Shown: positions 9,416 through 17,030, counted from the first letter of the stretch. The stretch: 64,000 nucleotides of DNA from an uncultured Muribaculaceae bacterium (GCA_944321875.1 CALUMX010000004.1:61848-125847); one strand, 5' to 3'. The notes: generated by a model from the sequence alone, not told the origin. Numbers and translations: made by a program.

Positions 9416-11362
9416 TTAAATATCAAAACTGTTAAGAGTGTAGAGAGCACGAAGTACCTCGCCGACACTTGGCGCATAACTGATTGCTCCATGGCCGGTG
9501 TATGGCGGATTGCCATCGTAGAGCTCAGAGATGGAGCCTACGCATTCGCGGGTCATGTCGTTTTCATAACCAATCAGCATACGGCGGAGGAATGCCACGC
9601 CGCTATGACCGAACACCTTCAGATAAGCATCCGTGAAGAATCCGGTGAGCCAAGGACGAGTCGTGCCGTTGTAGTAGGCAGCCTGACGCTCGTTGTGATT
9701 ACCGACAAAGAACGGGTTGTAGAAGTAGCTCTTCGGGCTGAGTGTACGCAAGCCATTCGGCGTCAGCAATTCGCGAGTAGCGAAATCGAGAATCTTCTTA
9801 CGCTGCACTCTGTCAAGCGGAGAGAAGTCGCAACCTGCAGCAATCACCATGTTCGGACGAACGTTAAGATCCATGTAATTGCCGTCGACATAGTCATAAA
9901 GATATCCATGGTCATTCATGAATGTTTTTACGAATGCAACCTTCAATTTCTCTGCAACGTTTTCCCATTCTGCCATCCGGGCAGGCTTTTCCTTTGCATC
10001 TTCAAACAGTTTGAGTGCGAACATCAGCGCATTGTACCACAATGCATTGTATTCCACAATAAATCCGGAGCGTGGCACCATCGGACTACCATTCTCCATC
10101 AACGCATCCATCCAAGTGACCGGTTTAATCGTACCATTAGTGGAAAGCATACCGTTCTCGTTGATGTAAAGATTCTTCTGCTTTTCGTCAAGAATAAAGT
10201 TGATGATTTCCTCAAGAGCTTTTCCGTAACGGGCGATGGTATCCTCTGCATTGGTAGCCTTGAAATACTGCAACATTGTCCAAGTAGCCCACAATGGAAT
10301 ATCAGGAAGGTCGATGTCCTTTATCGTTTCGTCTGGTTTTCCCGTCTTCATATAGCGCAACAACGACTCAACGGCAGTGTCCATGATGCTTTCAAAATCC
10401 TTTCTGTGATTGATTGAAAGGGTAGTACCGGGGAGCGCGATAAACATGTCGCGGGCAAGAATCTTGAACCATGGGTATCCGGCAAGCAAATAATCCTTGT
10501 CGTTATCCTTGATGTAGCACTGCTTAGCTGAATTCTTCAAGCAGTTAAAGAAACTTGTACGGCTTGTACGGCTTTGAGCTTCTTTCTCAAAAGTACTCTC
10601 AAACACCTCCGGATCAGCAGGCTCTGTACTTGCAGAGAAGATGATTGTCTCACCCTTCTTAATCGGAAGACGGAAATAACCTGGTACCCACAAGTCTTCC
10701 GTACAGGGTTCCTGACGCGCCATGTCTTTGATGTATTCGATGTCTTTATACCAATTAGGCTCGTAGACGAATTCCGGATTACGATTGAATTGCATATACA
10801 ACCGCGGGAATCCCGGATAAAGACAGAAAGACACTCCGTTCTTGGTTTCTTCGTACTCTTTGTTGATTTGCTGGTTTTCCGAGCACAAGCTCATTACATT
10901 TCTAAAGGCCAGGAATGGCTGGAATTGAAGCGTTGTCGGCGAGTGGGCCTCAAGCAACGTGTACTTAATCAGAATCTGGTTTTTATGAGCGACAAAAACC
11001 TTCTCCTTGCTCAAGATGACACCTCCTACACGATAAGTCAGTTTAGGCACCGTGTCACAATTGAATTCACGAAGATACTTATGGCCATTCGGACTGTAGA
11101 CACCGTTTTTGTAACGATGGATTCCCAAATTAAATGGAGCTCCATGTTGTATCACGGTTTCATCCAATGACGACAACAATACGTAATTATCGTTGTTGAG
11201 CTCTTTAACAGGGGTAATCAATAGGCCGTGCTGTTTTCGAGTGTTGCAACCGATAATAGTGGTACAATGATAAGAACCCGCTTTATTCGTTCGAAGAATC
11301 TCTTTAGGCAGAGACTGATCAAGGTTAATTAATAAGTTCTTATCAAACTTAAGGTAATTCAT
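9416..11362 (-). CDS. Glycogen debranching enzyme (GH133 amylo-alpha-1,6-glucosidase), cytosolic
   Basis: 648 residues without a signal peptide; first gene of the alpha-glucan operon. The N-terminal beta-sandwich domain (about 1-270; GSYHCTTIIGCNTRKQHGLL) and C-terminal (alpha/alpha)6 barrel (about 285-645) are those of the archaeal-type debranching enzymes. The conserved barrel segments AGYPWFKILARDMFIALPG, YNALWYNALMF and RPWLTGFFTDAYLKVFG are present. It should hydrolyse alpha-1,6 branches of glycogen or imported maltodextrin in the cytosol, complementing the neighbouring GT4 and GH57 proteins. A secreted paralogue of the same family is at 41659. No convincing promoter was found in the 131-nt gap upstream. 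Confidence 0.92.
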   Translation of the reverse strand: MNYLKFDKNLLINLDQSLPKEILRTNKAGSYHCTTIIGCNTRKQHGLLITPVKELNNDNYVLLSSLDETVIQHGAPFNLGIHRYKNGVYSPNGHKYLREFNCDTVPKLTYRVGGVILSKEKVFVAHKNQILIKYTLLEAHSPTTLQFQPFLAFRNVMSLCSENQQINKEYEETKNGVSFCLYPGFPRLYMQFNRNPEFVYEPNWYKDIEYIKDMARQEPCTEDLWVPGYFRLPIKKGETIIFSASTEPADPEVFESTFEKEAQSRTSRTSFFNCLKNSAKQCYIKDNDKDYLLAGYPWFKILARDMFIALPGTTLSINHRKDFESIMDTAVESLLRYMKTGKPDETIKDIDLPDIPLWATWTMLQYFKATNAEDTIARYGKALEEIINFILDEKQKNLYINENGMLSTNGTIKPVTWMDALMENGSPMVPRSGFIVEYNALWYNALMFALKLFEDAKEKPARMAEWENVAEKLKVAFVKTFMNDHGYLYDYVDGNYMDLNVRPNMVIAAGCDFSPLDRVQRKKILDFATRELLTPNGLRTLSPKSYFYNPFFVGNHNERQAAYYNGTTRPWLTGFFTDAYLKVFGHSGVAFLRRMLIGYENDMTRECVGSISELYDGNPPYTGHGAISYAPSVGEVLRALYTLNSFDI

Positions 11363-11493
11363 AGGATATATTTTTTAGGAGTTTATTTCACAATGGTTGT
11401 ATTTCCGTTGCGAATGTAGACAAAATAATTTAACTAAAAAAGCAAAATGCTGCAAAACATGTAAAATAATCTATATTAGGGAATTTAGTCCAC

Positions 11494-12462
11494 TCAGATA
11501 TTCAATTCCTTGCGCACGGAATTGACAAAATCCCAGAATCCTGCCTCAATGGCAGAGAAAAAAGTAGCCTTGTTTTTGATTTTCTCCGGTGTGAAAATCC
11601 GTATGCCATTATGGTGGCATTTGATGGAAATGCGTGCCGGCATATCCAGCAGTTCACCGTCCAGGTGCATGATGCCGCTTGTTTTACGCTCAATGGTCAG
11701 TTCCGGAGTACGGAAAGAGATAATATTGGTATCCTGGTCAATATGCCGGGCAAACAGGAGGATGCCAAGCAAAGCCGTGTCAAGCGGCGTAATGGGAAGA
11801 ATCATAGTAACATCAATCAGCCCGTCCTGTATGTTGGCATTGGGCGTGATATACGCATTATTGCCATATTGGGAAGCGTTACCACAAGCAATGATAAACG
11901 CTTTTTCCGTAATGACACCTTGTGGCGTGGTAATTTTGTAGATTTGAGAACGGTACTTCAAATACTCAGCAATCGCGCTTTTCACATAAGTCAAAGCTCC
12001 ACGCTTATTGCTTTGGGCAAATTTCATGCTTACCTGTGCGTCAAAACCGACTCCACAGGTGCAAAAGAACGGACGGCCGTTAGCTGTACAATAATCCAGT
12101 GTCATGAAATGACCGCTCTTGACTACAGACAACGATTTCTCAAGGTCAATCGGGATTTCAAGATGCCGGGCAAGACCGTTGCCGGAACCGGACGGCAATA
12201 TACCTAAAATCGTATCGGAATCGCATAGGGCAGAGGCCACTTCATTGATAGTCCCGTCGCCTCCTACTGCGACAACAGCATAGTATCCCTCAGCAGCTGC
12301 TTCTTTCGCTAAAATATGGGCATGAGAGGGATATTCAGAGAGCTTTATCTCAACATGATAGGCCGAATCGGCGAACGCCGACCGGATTGCCGCCTCATGC
12401 TGCTGCTTCTTTGAAGTCCCGGAGATTGGATTTATAATAAATAAAATCTTACTGCTGTTCAT
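11494..12462 (-). CDS. Diacylglycerol-kinase-family lipid kinase (YegS/DgkB-like)
   Basis: 322 residues with the N-terminal catalytic domain of the DAGK family: IINPISGTSKK (phosphate-binding start), GGDGTINEV at residues 67-75 and GILPSGSGNGLARHL. The second, beta-sandwich domain (about 140-300) is also recognisable (HLDGELLD near the end). Members phosphorylate diacylglycerol, sphingoid or related lipids using ATP at the inner membrane; Bacteroidales make sphingolipids and use DAG recycling, so either substrate is possible. It is transcribed alone from an exact -7 box 23 nt upstream. Confidence 0.9.
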   Translation of the reverse strand: MNSSKILFIINPISGTSKKQQHEAAIRSAFADSAYHVEIKLSEYPSHAHILAKEAAAEGYYAVVAVGGDGTINEVASALCDSDTILGILPSGSGNGLARHLEIPIDLEKSLSVVKSGHFMTLDYCTANGRPFFCTCGVGFDAQVSMKFAQSNKRGALTYVKSAIAEYLKYRSQIYKITTPQGVITEKAFIIACGNASQYGNNAYITPNANIQDGLIDVTMILPITPLDTALLGILLFARHIDQDTNIISFRTPELTIERKTSGIMHLDGELLDMPARISIKCHHNGIRIFTPEKIKNKATFFSAIEAGFWDFVNSVRKELNI

Positions 12463-12484
12463 TCCCTTAAGCGGTTTTATAGAA

Positions 12485-12492
12485 CAAAGTTA
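12485..12492 (-). promoter_or_regulatory. -7 promoter element of the lipid kinase gene
   Basis: CAAAGTTA on plus reads TAACTTTG on minus, an exact TAnnTTTG, giving a leader of about 16 nt. The -33 box is not evident. Confidence 0.55.
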
Positions 12493-12582
12493 GCCATAAA
12501 AAACGAAATGTGGAAGAATTCAACCTAAATCCTTATTTAGCTCTAATTTTGACGTCATCGGAAGGAAAACCGGATTTATATG

Positions 12583-12612
12583 ATTGTTTAATGAAATAAT
12601 TGATTAACTTCG
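12583..12612 (+). promoter_or_regulatory. Promoter of the DUF308 membrane protein gene
   Basis: ATTG (12583-12586) and TAACTTCG (12605-12612) are 18 nt apart. The -7 variant TAnnTTCG is the same as that before transketolase. The box overlaps the upstream TTG start at 12600, so translation must begin downstream. Confidence 0.5.
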
Positions 12613-12638
12613 TAGTATTACTAAATACACTATTGATT

Positions 12639-13238
12639 ATGGAAAACAAGTATGCACTACAATTGAATTTATTCGTCTTTTTAGCCGGATTGCTTTTTGT
12701 AATTCTCTTTTACAATGGGGGAGGCGTTTTTAATTTGGTGTCAATTATCTTGGGCATTATGTTCCTGCTGCCCAGTGGCATGGGGATAATCGCCATTCTA
12801 AGGGAAAGAAGCAAGGGCGGAGTTCCCGTAAGTTTCTGGACACTGGTTCCTGTAGTCGGAGGGCTGGTACTGGGAGTCGTTCTGGTTGCAATGAATGAAT
12901 TTTTCGCAGACATCCTGTCCTATGTGTTTGCAGCACTTCTGATTATCGGTGCAGCTTACAAGCTCATCGGTATGCTGGCTATCCGTCGCCGTTTGGTTTA
13001 TCCTATCTGGTTTTATATTATCCCGCTTCTGATTATGGCCTGCGGAATCGTATTGCTTGCATTGGGTATACAGATTGTACAAAAATGGCTGAGTCTGATT
13101 GTGGGAATCGCTTTCATGGCTTATGCACTCAATTCAGTCTTTGAATATATCGTTTATCGGAAATATAAAAAGACAATCGGCGGACAACGAGGTTCGTCAT
13201 CCGCCGAGATTATTGTCTATGATGAAAGTGAGAAATAG
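12639..13238 (+). CDS. DUF308/HdeD-like integral membrane protein
   Basis: About 199 residues with six hydrophobic segments in pairs (for example LNLFVFLAGLLFVILFY, FNLVSIILGIMFLLPSG, FYIIPLLIMACGIVLLALG), the pattern of the HdeD/DUF308 family of inner-membrane proteins. HdeD is linked to acid resistance in Escherichia coli, but the biochemical role of the family is not settled. The C-terminal 30 residues are hydrophilic and probably cytosolic. The frame is open from a TTG at 12600, but that codon lies inside the promoter; ATG at 12639 (MENKYALQ) is chosen. It converges with the cytidylate-kinase-like gene, leaving only 3 nt between them. Confidence 0.82.
   Translation: MENKYALQLNLFVFLAGLLFVILFYNGGGVFNLVSIILGIMFLLPSGMGIIAILRERSKGGVPVSFWTLVPVVGGLVLGVVLVAMNEFFADILSYVFAALLIIGAAYKLIGMLAIRRRLVYPIWFYIIPLLIMACGIVLLALGIQIVQKWLSLIVGIAFMAYALNSVFEYIVYRKYKKTIGGQRGSSSAEIIVYDESEK
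13165..13207 (-). terminator. Terminator of the minus-strand cytidylate-kinase-like gene, inside the DUF308 coding end
   Basis: TCGGCGGA (13177-13184) pairs with TCCGCCGA (13200-13207). On the minus strand the hairpin is followed by a T-rich stretch (TTGTCTTTTTA). It overlaps the last codons of the convergent gene. Confidence 0.5.
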
Positions 13239-13241
13239 CAA

Positions 13242-13874
13242 TTATTGCTCCAAGCGTGCCTTGACATATGACTCTATGATCTCGATTATCGCGTCCTCAT
13301 TCAGGCGTGAGGAATCGAGACATAGGTCATAGGAGGACGAATGTCCCCACTCCTTATCCGTATAGAAATTATAATACTCAGCACGAAGTTTGTTTTCTTT
13401 CTTAGCAAGTGCCAACGCATCATCCATATCAAGACCTTCCACACGGTTCATAATTCTTTGGGCACAAGCCTCGGGAGAGGCACTGATAAAGATATTGATG
13501 CAGTAGGGGTTCTCCCGCAACAGATAGTCGGCACAGCGACCTACAATAATACATGACTCCCGTTTTGCAATGGTACGAATCGTATCGCACACAGCCTTTT
13601 GAACGTTGTCATAATAAGACGACGCAGGGGAGGAGGAGAACGGTTGAATATAGAATCCCAGATTTAGTGAGAGATTACTAATATAGAAAGAGGGGAGTTT
13701 CTCATCCGTTTTCTTGAAAAGCTCCGGATTAATTCCTATTTCCTTTGCAGCCTCCAGCAAAAGTTCCTTATCGTAGAACTTTACGCCAAGTCGCTTTGCC
13801 AATTTTTCGCCAATATCATGGCCGCCGCTACCAAATTGACGGCCTACAGTAATTATAAAATTCTTATCTTTCAT
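13242..13874 (-). CDS. Cytidylate-kinase-like family protein
   Basis: 210 residues of the cytidylate-kinase-like P-loop NTPase family (PF13189 type), distinct from the canonical Cmk. The N terminus ITVGRQFGSGGHDIGEKLAKRLG is the Walker A region, followed by FYDKELLLEAAKE. A mobile lid/LID-arginine region is visible around IIVGRCADYLL and AQRIMNRVEG. It presumably phosphorylates a nucleoside monophosphate or a related small molecule in the cytosol; the substrate is not known. It is transcribed alone, with a promoter and a leader hairpin upstream. Confidence 0.85.
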   Translation of the reverse strand: MKDKNFIITVGRQFGSGGHDIGEKLAKRLGVKFYDKELLLEAAKEIGINPELFKKTDEKLPSFYISNLSLNLGFYIQPFSSSPASSYYDNVQKAVCDTIRTIAKRESCIIVGRCADYLLRENPYCINIFISASPEACAQRIMNRVEGLDMDDALALAKKENKLRAEYYNFYTDKEWGHSSSYDLCLDSSRLNEDAIIEIIESYVKARLEQ

Positions 13875-13892
13875 AGCATCGTAGTTTTTAAG

Positions 13893-13908
13893 CCGGACAA
13901 ACGTCCGG
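13893..13908 (-). other. Perfect hairpin in the 5' leader of the cytidylate-kinase-like gene
   Basis: CCGGAC (13893-13898) and GTCCGG (13903-13908) form a 6-bp inverted repeat around a 4-nt loop. It lies between the -7 box (13936-13943) and the start codon (13874), so it would be transcribed. Function is unknown. Confidence 0.5.
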
Positions 13909-13935
13909 ACAGTTAATTAGGTTGGTTTGTATAAG

Positions 13936-13943
13936 CAAATATA
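13936..13943 (-). promoter_or_regulatory. -7 promoter element of the cytidylate-kinase-like gene
   Basis: CAAATATA on plus reads TATATTTG on minus, an exact TAnnTTTG. The leader would be about 55 nt and contains the hairpin at 13893-13908. Confidence 0.5.
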
Positions 13944-14006
13944 AAAATTTCCGAGGAAATAAAAGACATTACAACTCGAGATTTTTTCAAATCTTCATTA
14001 CAATAA

Positions 14007-14035
14007 CGGCGGCACATTTAAAATATGTACCGCCG
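14007..14035 (-). terminator. Hairpin after the YigZ gene
   Basis: CGGCGGCACAT (14007-14017) pairs with ATGTACCGCCG (14025-14035) with one mismatch. It lies 33 bases beyond the stop codon on the minus strand. The T tract is weak. Confidence 0.5.
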
Positions 14036-14067
14036 CATCCTCATATTATTTTCGGAATTCCATATTA

Positions 14068-14664
14068 CTAAGGTAATAAACTAACGCCGTCGATATCGGC
14101 CAATTTAGTCCGCAAATCGTCTGCAAAATCTGCTCGAATAGCCAATTTCATCTGGCAGCTGTTGTCAAATATCTGCTCCATAATCTCAACCTCTGAACTT
14201 TTCGTCAACTTCATCACATCATTCATAGAGAGATAGGGAAAGGTAAACTCAACGAAAGCCTGCTCATGACATTCGATAATTTCACCATTGTTGATAGCCT
14301 CCGCTGCAGCTGCCCGATAGGCAGAGATGAGTCCTGATGTACCAAGTTTTATGCCACCAAAATAGCGTACCACAACTATAAGTACATTCGTTAATTCAAA
14401 TGAATTTATCTGTCCCAGAATCGGCTTACCGGCCGTCCCGGAAGGCTCTCCGTTGTCATTTGACTGGTATTCTCGCTGATTAACGCCCAACATATATGCC
14501 CAGCAAACATGACGTGCGTCAAAATATTCTTTCTGATAACTTCGGATAATTTCCTTTGCCTCATTAGCATCATTGATAGGATGAGCAAACGATAGGAATT
14601 TGCTCATTTTCTCTTTATATAAACCTTTGCTTGTATCTTTAAGGGTTTTGAAATAGTCACTCAT
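14068..14664 (-). CDS. yigZ: YigZ/IMPACT family protein (UPF0029)
   Basis: 198 residues of the bacterial YigZ type. The IMPACT domain occupies about residues 18-125 with the signature stretch ..DNGEPSGTAGKPIL..(near 70-85) and VVVRYFGGIKLGTSGL (near 100-115). A small C-terminal ferredoxin-like domain (about 135-195) follows. The eukaryotic relative IMPACT regulates translation through GCN2; the bacterial role is undefined, with a possible nucleic-acid or translation link. The gene stands alone. Its promoter lies within the dispersed repeat copy A at 14728-14807. Confidence 0.9.
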   Translation of the reverse strand: MSDYFKTLKDTSKGLYKEKMSKFLSFAHPINDANEAKEIIRSYQKEYFDARHVCWAYMLGVNQREYQSNDNGEPSGTAGKPILGQINSFELTNVLIVVVRYFGGIKLGTSGLISAYRAAAAEAINNGEIIECHEQAFVEFTFPYLSMNDVMKLTKSSEVEIMEQIFDNSCQMKLAIRADFADDLRTKLADIDGVSLLP

Positions 14665-14727
14665 ATTATAATAGGTAGTCGCTTTATTTTAAATTAAAGC
14701 TGGATGGGAACCATTTAAATTGCTTTA

Positions 14728-14759
14728 CAAAAATAGTGAAAGCCGAGCTCTGTGACAAA
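14728..14759 (-). promoter_or_regulatory. Consensus promoter of yigZ embedded in repeat copy A
   Basis: On the minus strand TTTG (14759-14756) is followed after exactly 20 nt by TATTTTTG (14735-14728). Both boxes match the Bacteroidetes consensus exactly. Transcription would start near 14721, leaving a leader of about 57 nt. Confidence 0.7.
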
Positions 14760-14807
14760 TGTAAAACGAAGTTTTCAGATTTGTCACTGCTGAGGTGCAT
14801 CCTATTT
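14728..14807 (-). repeat. Dispersed structured intergenic repeat, copy A
   Basis: This 80-bp stretch matches copy B at 60996-61077 with one single-base gap; the first 50 positions differ at 8 sites. Shared blocks include GAAAGCCGAGC, GACAAATG, AAGTTTTCA and GCATCCTAT. Outer ends pair (AAATAG with CTATTT). An inner hairpin GTGACAAAT (14752-14760) / ATTTGTCAC (14779-14787) plus AAAAC/GTTTT is perfect. The short motif GCYGAG occurs twice. No coding potential is visible. It carries the yigZ promoter. Confidence 0.75.
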
Positions 14808-15276
14808 CAATTAAAGAGGATTAAGAAGAAGTTTTTTTATTTAATAGCAAACCAAGTTCATTATTTATAATACGATATCATTCACATAAAACATTCAAAA
14901 ACGACTCTATATATTCTCTAAGGCTATGACGACGATAACTTCATCAAAACGATAGAATCTGGAATTTGCAGAGAGCATCCTTGGTTTCTCCATTCTTTAT
15001 TTAACATAATATAAATTATAAAACAATTAAAGAAGATGTAGAAAAGGATAAAATTACCAACTAATACCTGTTAGCACCCCCATATAATCGATTACTATTC
15101 TATAGCCTAAATATGAAATTAAAGGAGACAATAACCCCCAGACAGGTTCCAGTAACGAATTACAAAAAAATTGGAATTCCAACACTATCGATGAAGACAA
15201 AGATAGCAATGGAATCCCAATCTCTCCGTAAAAAAGAATAGTCTAACAAATATAATAAATCCCAATTTAAAGAGGC
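14808..15276. other. AT-rich intergenic region with a possible gene remnant
   Basis: No gene is supported. A frame open from 15106 to 15231 encodes about 41 polar, Asn/Asp-rich residues (including NWNSNTIDEDKDSNGIP) resembling the end of a surface lipoprotein or fimbrillin-like protein, but it lacks a start codon and stops lie just upstream. An alternative 42-codon ORF at 15113-15241 overlaps it in another frame. Either could be chance; a decayed gene is possible. Confidence 0.3.
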
Positions 15277-15726
15277 TTATTTCGCGTAAAATTCCTCAAA
15301 ACTATTATCTGAGAAAAAAACTACAATTTTTACAATCTCTTTTTTAGGATATAACATATTAACAAACTGCCGATTATCCGGATTTTCTTCAATTTTAGGC
15401 ACCTGTAGAATGGCGTTCTCTGAATCATCTATCGAATCATCAGGAAATATTGAATTCTCAGAAGGTTTAGAAGTCTGATCTTCTCCGGGCTTATCCATAC
15501 CAGGTTCTTCTCCCTCTCCAAAAAGCAACCACATGACAGAAACGTCGGGATAAGCAACATGAACCGCATTAATAATGTCGTTGCTGATTTTTTTATTTCG
15601 TCCACTCAATATCTGTGTAACTGTAGGACGTGGAATTCCACAAGTGTCGGCAAATTCGGCTCGCGAAATATTCCGAACTTGTAGAAACTTATTAAGTCGG
15701 TCTATAATCGTCTGATTCTGGTCCAT
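15277..15726 (-). CDS. XRE-family (HTH_3) transcriptional regulator
   Basis: 149 residues. Residues about 5-65 form a Cro/CI-type helix-turn-helix (RLNKFLQVRNISRAEFADTCGIPRPTVTQILSGRNKKIS) followed by MWLLFGEGE, typical of Bacteroidetes XRE regulators. A disordered acidic linker (about 72-115) joins it to a short conserved C-terminal segment (KKEIVKIVVFFSDNSFEEFY) also found in this group. It binds DNA and probably controls its own promoter: perfect inverted repeats flank and overlap the promoter. It stands alone between two gene-poor, AT-rich stretches, an arrangement often left after loss of an accessory element. Target genes are unknown. Confidence 0.88.
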   Translation of the reverse strand: MDQNQTIIDRLNKFLQVRNISRAEFADTCGIPRPTVTQILSGRNKKISNDIINAVHVAYPDVSVMWLLFGEGEEPGMDKPGEDQTSKPSENSIFPDDSIDDSENAILQVPKIEENPDNRQFVNMLYPKKEIVKIVVFFSDNSFEEFYAK

Positions 15727-15730
15727 TTTG

Positions 15731-15789
15731 TTGTAAATATGCGTTTATTTATCCAATACAAAATTACAAACTAAAATTCATATTTACAA
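15731..15789. promoter_or_regulatory. Candidate operator: 11-bp inverted repeat around the XRE promoter
   Basis: TTGTAAATATG (15731-15741) is the exact reverse complement of CATATTTACAA (15779-15789). The right half overlaps the -33 box and the left half lies near the transcription start, a layout suited to autorepression with looping or cooperative binding. Confidence 0.5.
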
Positions 15790-15790
15790 A
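15759..15790 (-). promoter_or_regulatory. Consensus promoter of the XRE regulator gene
   Basis: On minus, TTTG (15790-15787) and TAATTTTG (15766-15759) are exactly 20 nt apart, both perfect matches to the Bacteroidetes consensus. Predicted start is near 15752. Confidence 0.7.
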
Positions 15791-15818
15791 CATATGTTGT
15801 GATTTCTAATCAGGTAAT

Positions 15819-15842
15819 GTTTGTGTTTGATAATTCACAAAC
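15819..15842. promoter_or_regulatory. Second inverted repeat upstream of the XRE promoter
   Basis: GTTTGTG (15819-15825) and CACAAAC (15836-15842) form a perfect 7-bp inverted repeat with a 10-bp spacer, a size typical of a dimeric HTH site. Confidence 0.4.
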
Positions 15843-16616
15843 GTAAATCCCAAACAGCCCGCAGTAAGAGAGAAAAACACTACAATTAAATATATACTTT
15901 AATATTGATGTTGCTTATTGCTATGAATCAGATTGCTATATATTGAAATTATTGTTTTATTAAAGTCTTCAACCAGCGCCTCAGATGATTTAATCAATAG
16001 TTCAAAAATCAATATATATATAACTGATTTCTAGTAAATTATTCTAAATAAATAAAAATGTTAAACCATAAAATCGACTTGTAATTTAGAAATTGGAATG
16101 CGCCACCCTACCCTATTTTCTCTCATTCAAATACACACTGTTTTAATTTGTGAATTCTCAAAACGGAACTAAAAAACAAAACTTTCTTCGATTTGTGTTT
16201 TTAAATAATTACATTTTGTAAATTACTCTATTACTGCACAGATTTTCATGATTACTATATGTATGGATATGCGATATAATTCTAAGCATATATATATTGA
16301 GCTATTTACAAAGCTAAATCATCGCATCATTTAGAAACTTTTTCTATTGTTTATCAACTAATTAGCCATCCATTACCTTCAAATATACCCTCTTAGAATT
16401 TAATATTTCAAATCAATCCCTACCTTCATTCAGTATTTCCTATTCTCCGGCAAATGTTATTCAGAAAATAATAACCCTCATGATTCCCCTTTCTTATGAA
16501 TATGACCATATACATTTGGCAAACGTGACTTTGAGCAACTAATCCCCTTTTGAAACATTATCATCACTCCTATCCTAATCCGTACTACAAATGCATCCTT
16601 TTCCATTCTTGCCAAC
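15843..16616. other. Gene-poor AT-rich region
   Basis: About 770 bp without any open frame of useful length on either strand. Isolated features include a short palindrome TTACA-ttt-TGTAA near 16210-16225, an ATTTACAAA word like those near the XRE promoter (16303-16311), and an orphan minus-strand -7-like TAGCTTTG (16309-16316). No repeats, tRNA or recognisable remnant were seen. It may be eroded accessory DNA. Confidence 0.4.
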
Positions 16617-16647
16617 AAAAAAACCGGACTGGAAAACTCCAGTCCGG
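16617..16647 (-). terminator. Intrinsic terminator of the barrel/Spy-like operon
   Basis: CCGGACTGGA (16624-16633) and TCCAGTCCGG (16638-16647) form a perfect 10-bp stem with a 4-nt loop. On the minus strand it is followed by seven T residues. Confidence 0.9.
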
Positions 16648-16678
16648 ACAAACCTAAAAAAACAACTTTCAGTACCGC

Positions 16679-17011
16679 CTATCTAACTCGTTTGTTTTTT
16701 CTATTCTTTGCGAGCATTTTTCGGTAAGTTTTTTGTTGTTCTGAATTCAGACATTTCATGATATCCGAATTCAAATCTTTCAAATTTTTTCGGCGACTCT
16801 CCTTTGTCGAATTTGACAGATAGAATTTTTCCAGCAATTCCTTTATTGATTTCTCCTGGGGCTCTGTCAACTCCAATTTTTTATCAAGTCGCTCCACTCG
16901 CATTGCGATGCGTTCTGCATCTGATTTTGGTGCATTTTTCGCATTGGTTCCATTTACGCCTAAAAACATAAATAATGACAATGTCAACACGATTCTTTTC
17001 ATTCTTCCCAT
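16679..17011 (-). CDS. Spy/CpxP-like small periplasmic protein
   Basis: About 110 residues with a signal peptide (MKRIVLTLSLFMFLGVNGTNA). The mature part is almost entirely charged helices with an LTEPQEKSI segment near residue 45 and LNSEQQKTYRKML near the end, the two LTxxQ-like motifs of the Spy/CpxP family. Such proteins act as periplasmic chaperones or stress sensors; in Bacteroidetes they often accompany outer-membrane barrels. The frame opens at 17023, but ATG at 17011 has a GGAG six bases before it and is preferred. It starts 19 nt after the barrel gene ends, so the two are one operon. Confidence 0.75.
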   Translation of the reverse strand: MGRMKRIVLTLSLFMFLGVNGTNAKNAPKSDAERIAMRVERLDKKLELTEPQEKSIKELLEKFYLSNSTKESRRKNLKDLNSDIMKCLNSEQQKTYRKMLAKNRKNKRVR

Positions 17012-17030
17012 AATAAACTCCATTTAATTG

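Noticed and set aside
9491..10417. 308-residue plus-strand ORF over the debranching enzyme
   Set aside because: Antisense shadow of a well-conserved GH133 gene; no domain or promoter.
11421..11456. Possible promoter of the debranching-enzyme operon (TTATTTTG on minus)
   Set aside because: The -7 box has a mismatch in its first two bases and TTTG boxes lie at wrong distances (14 or 24 nt).
15113..15241. 42-codon ORF with ATG in the AT-rich region
   Set aside because: No ribosome site or promoter is convincing, and an overlapping frame has more protein-like composition; not supported as a gene.
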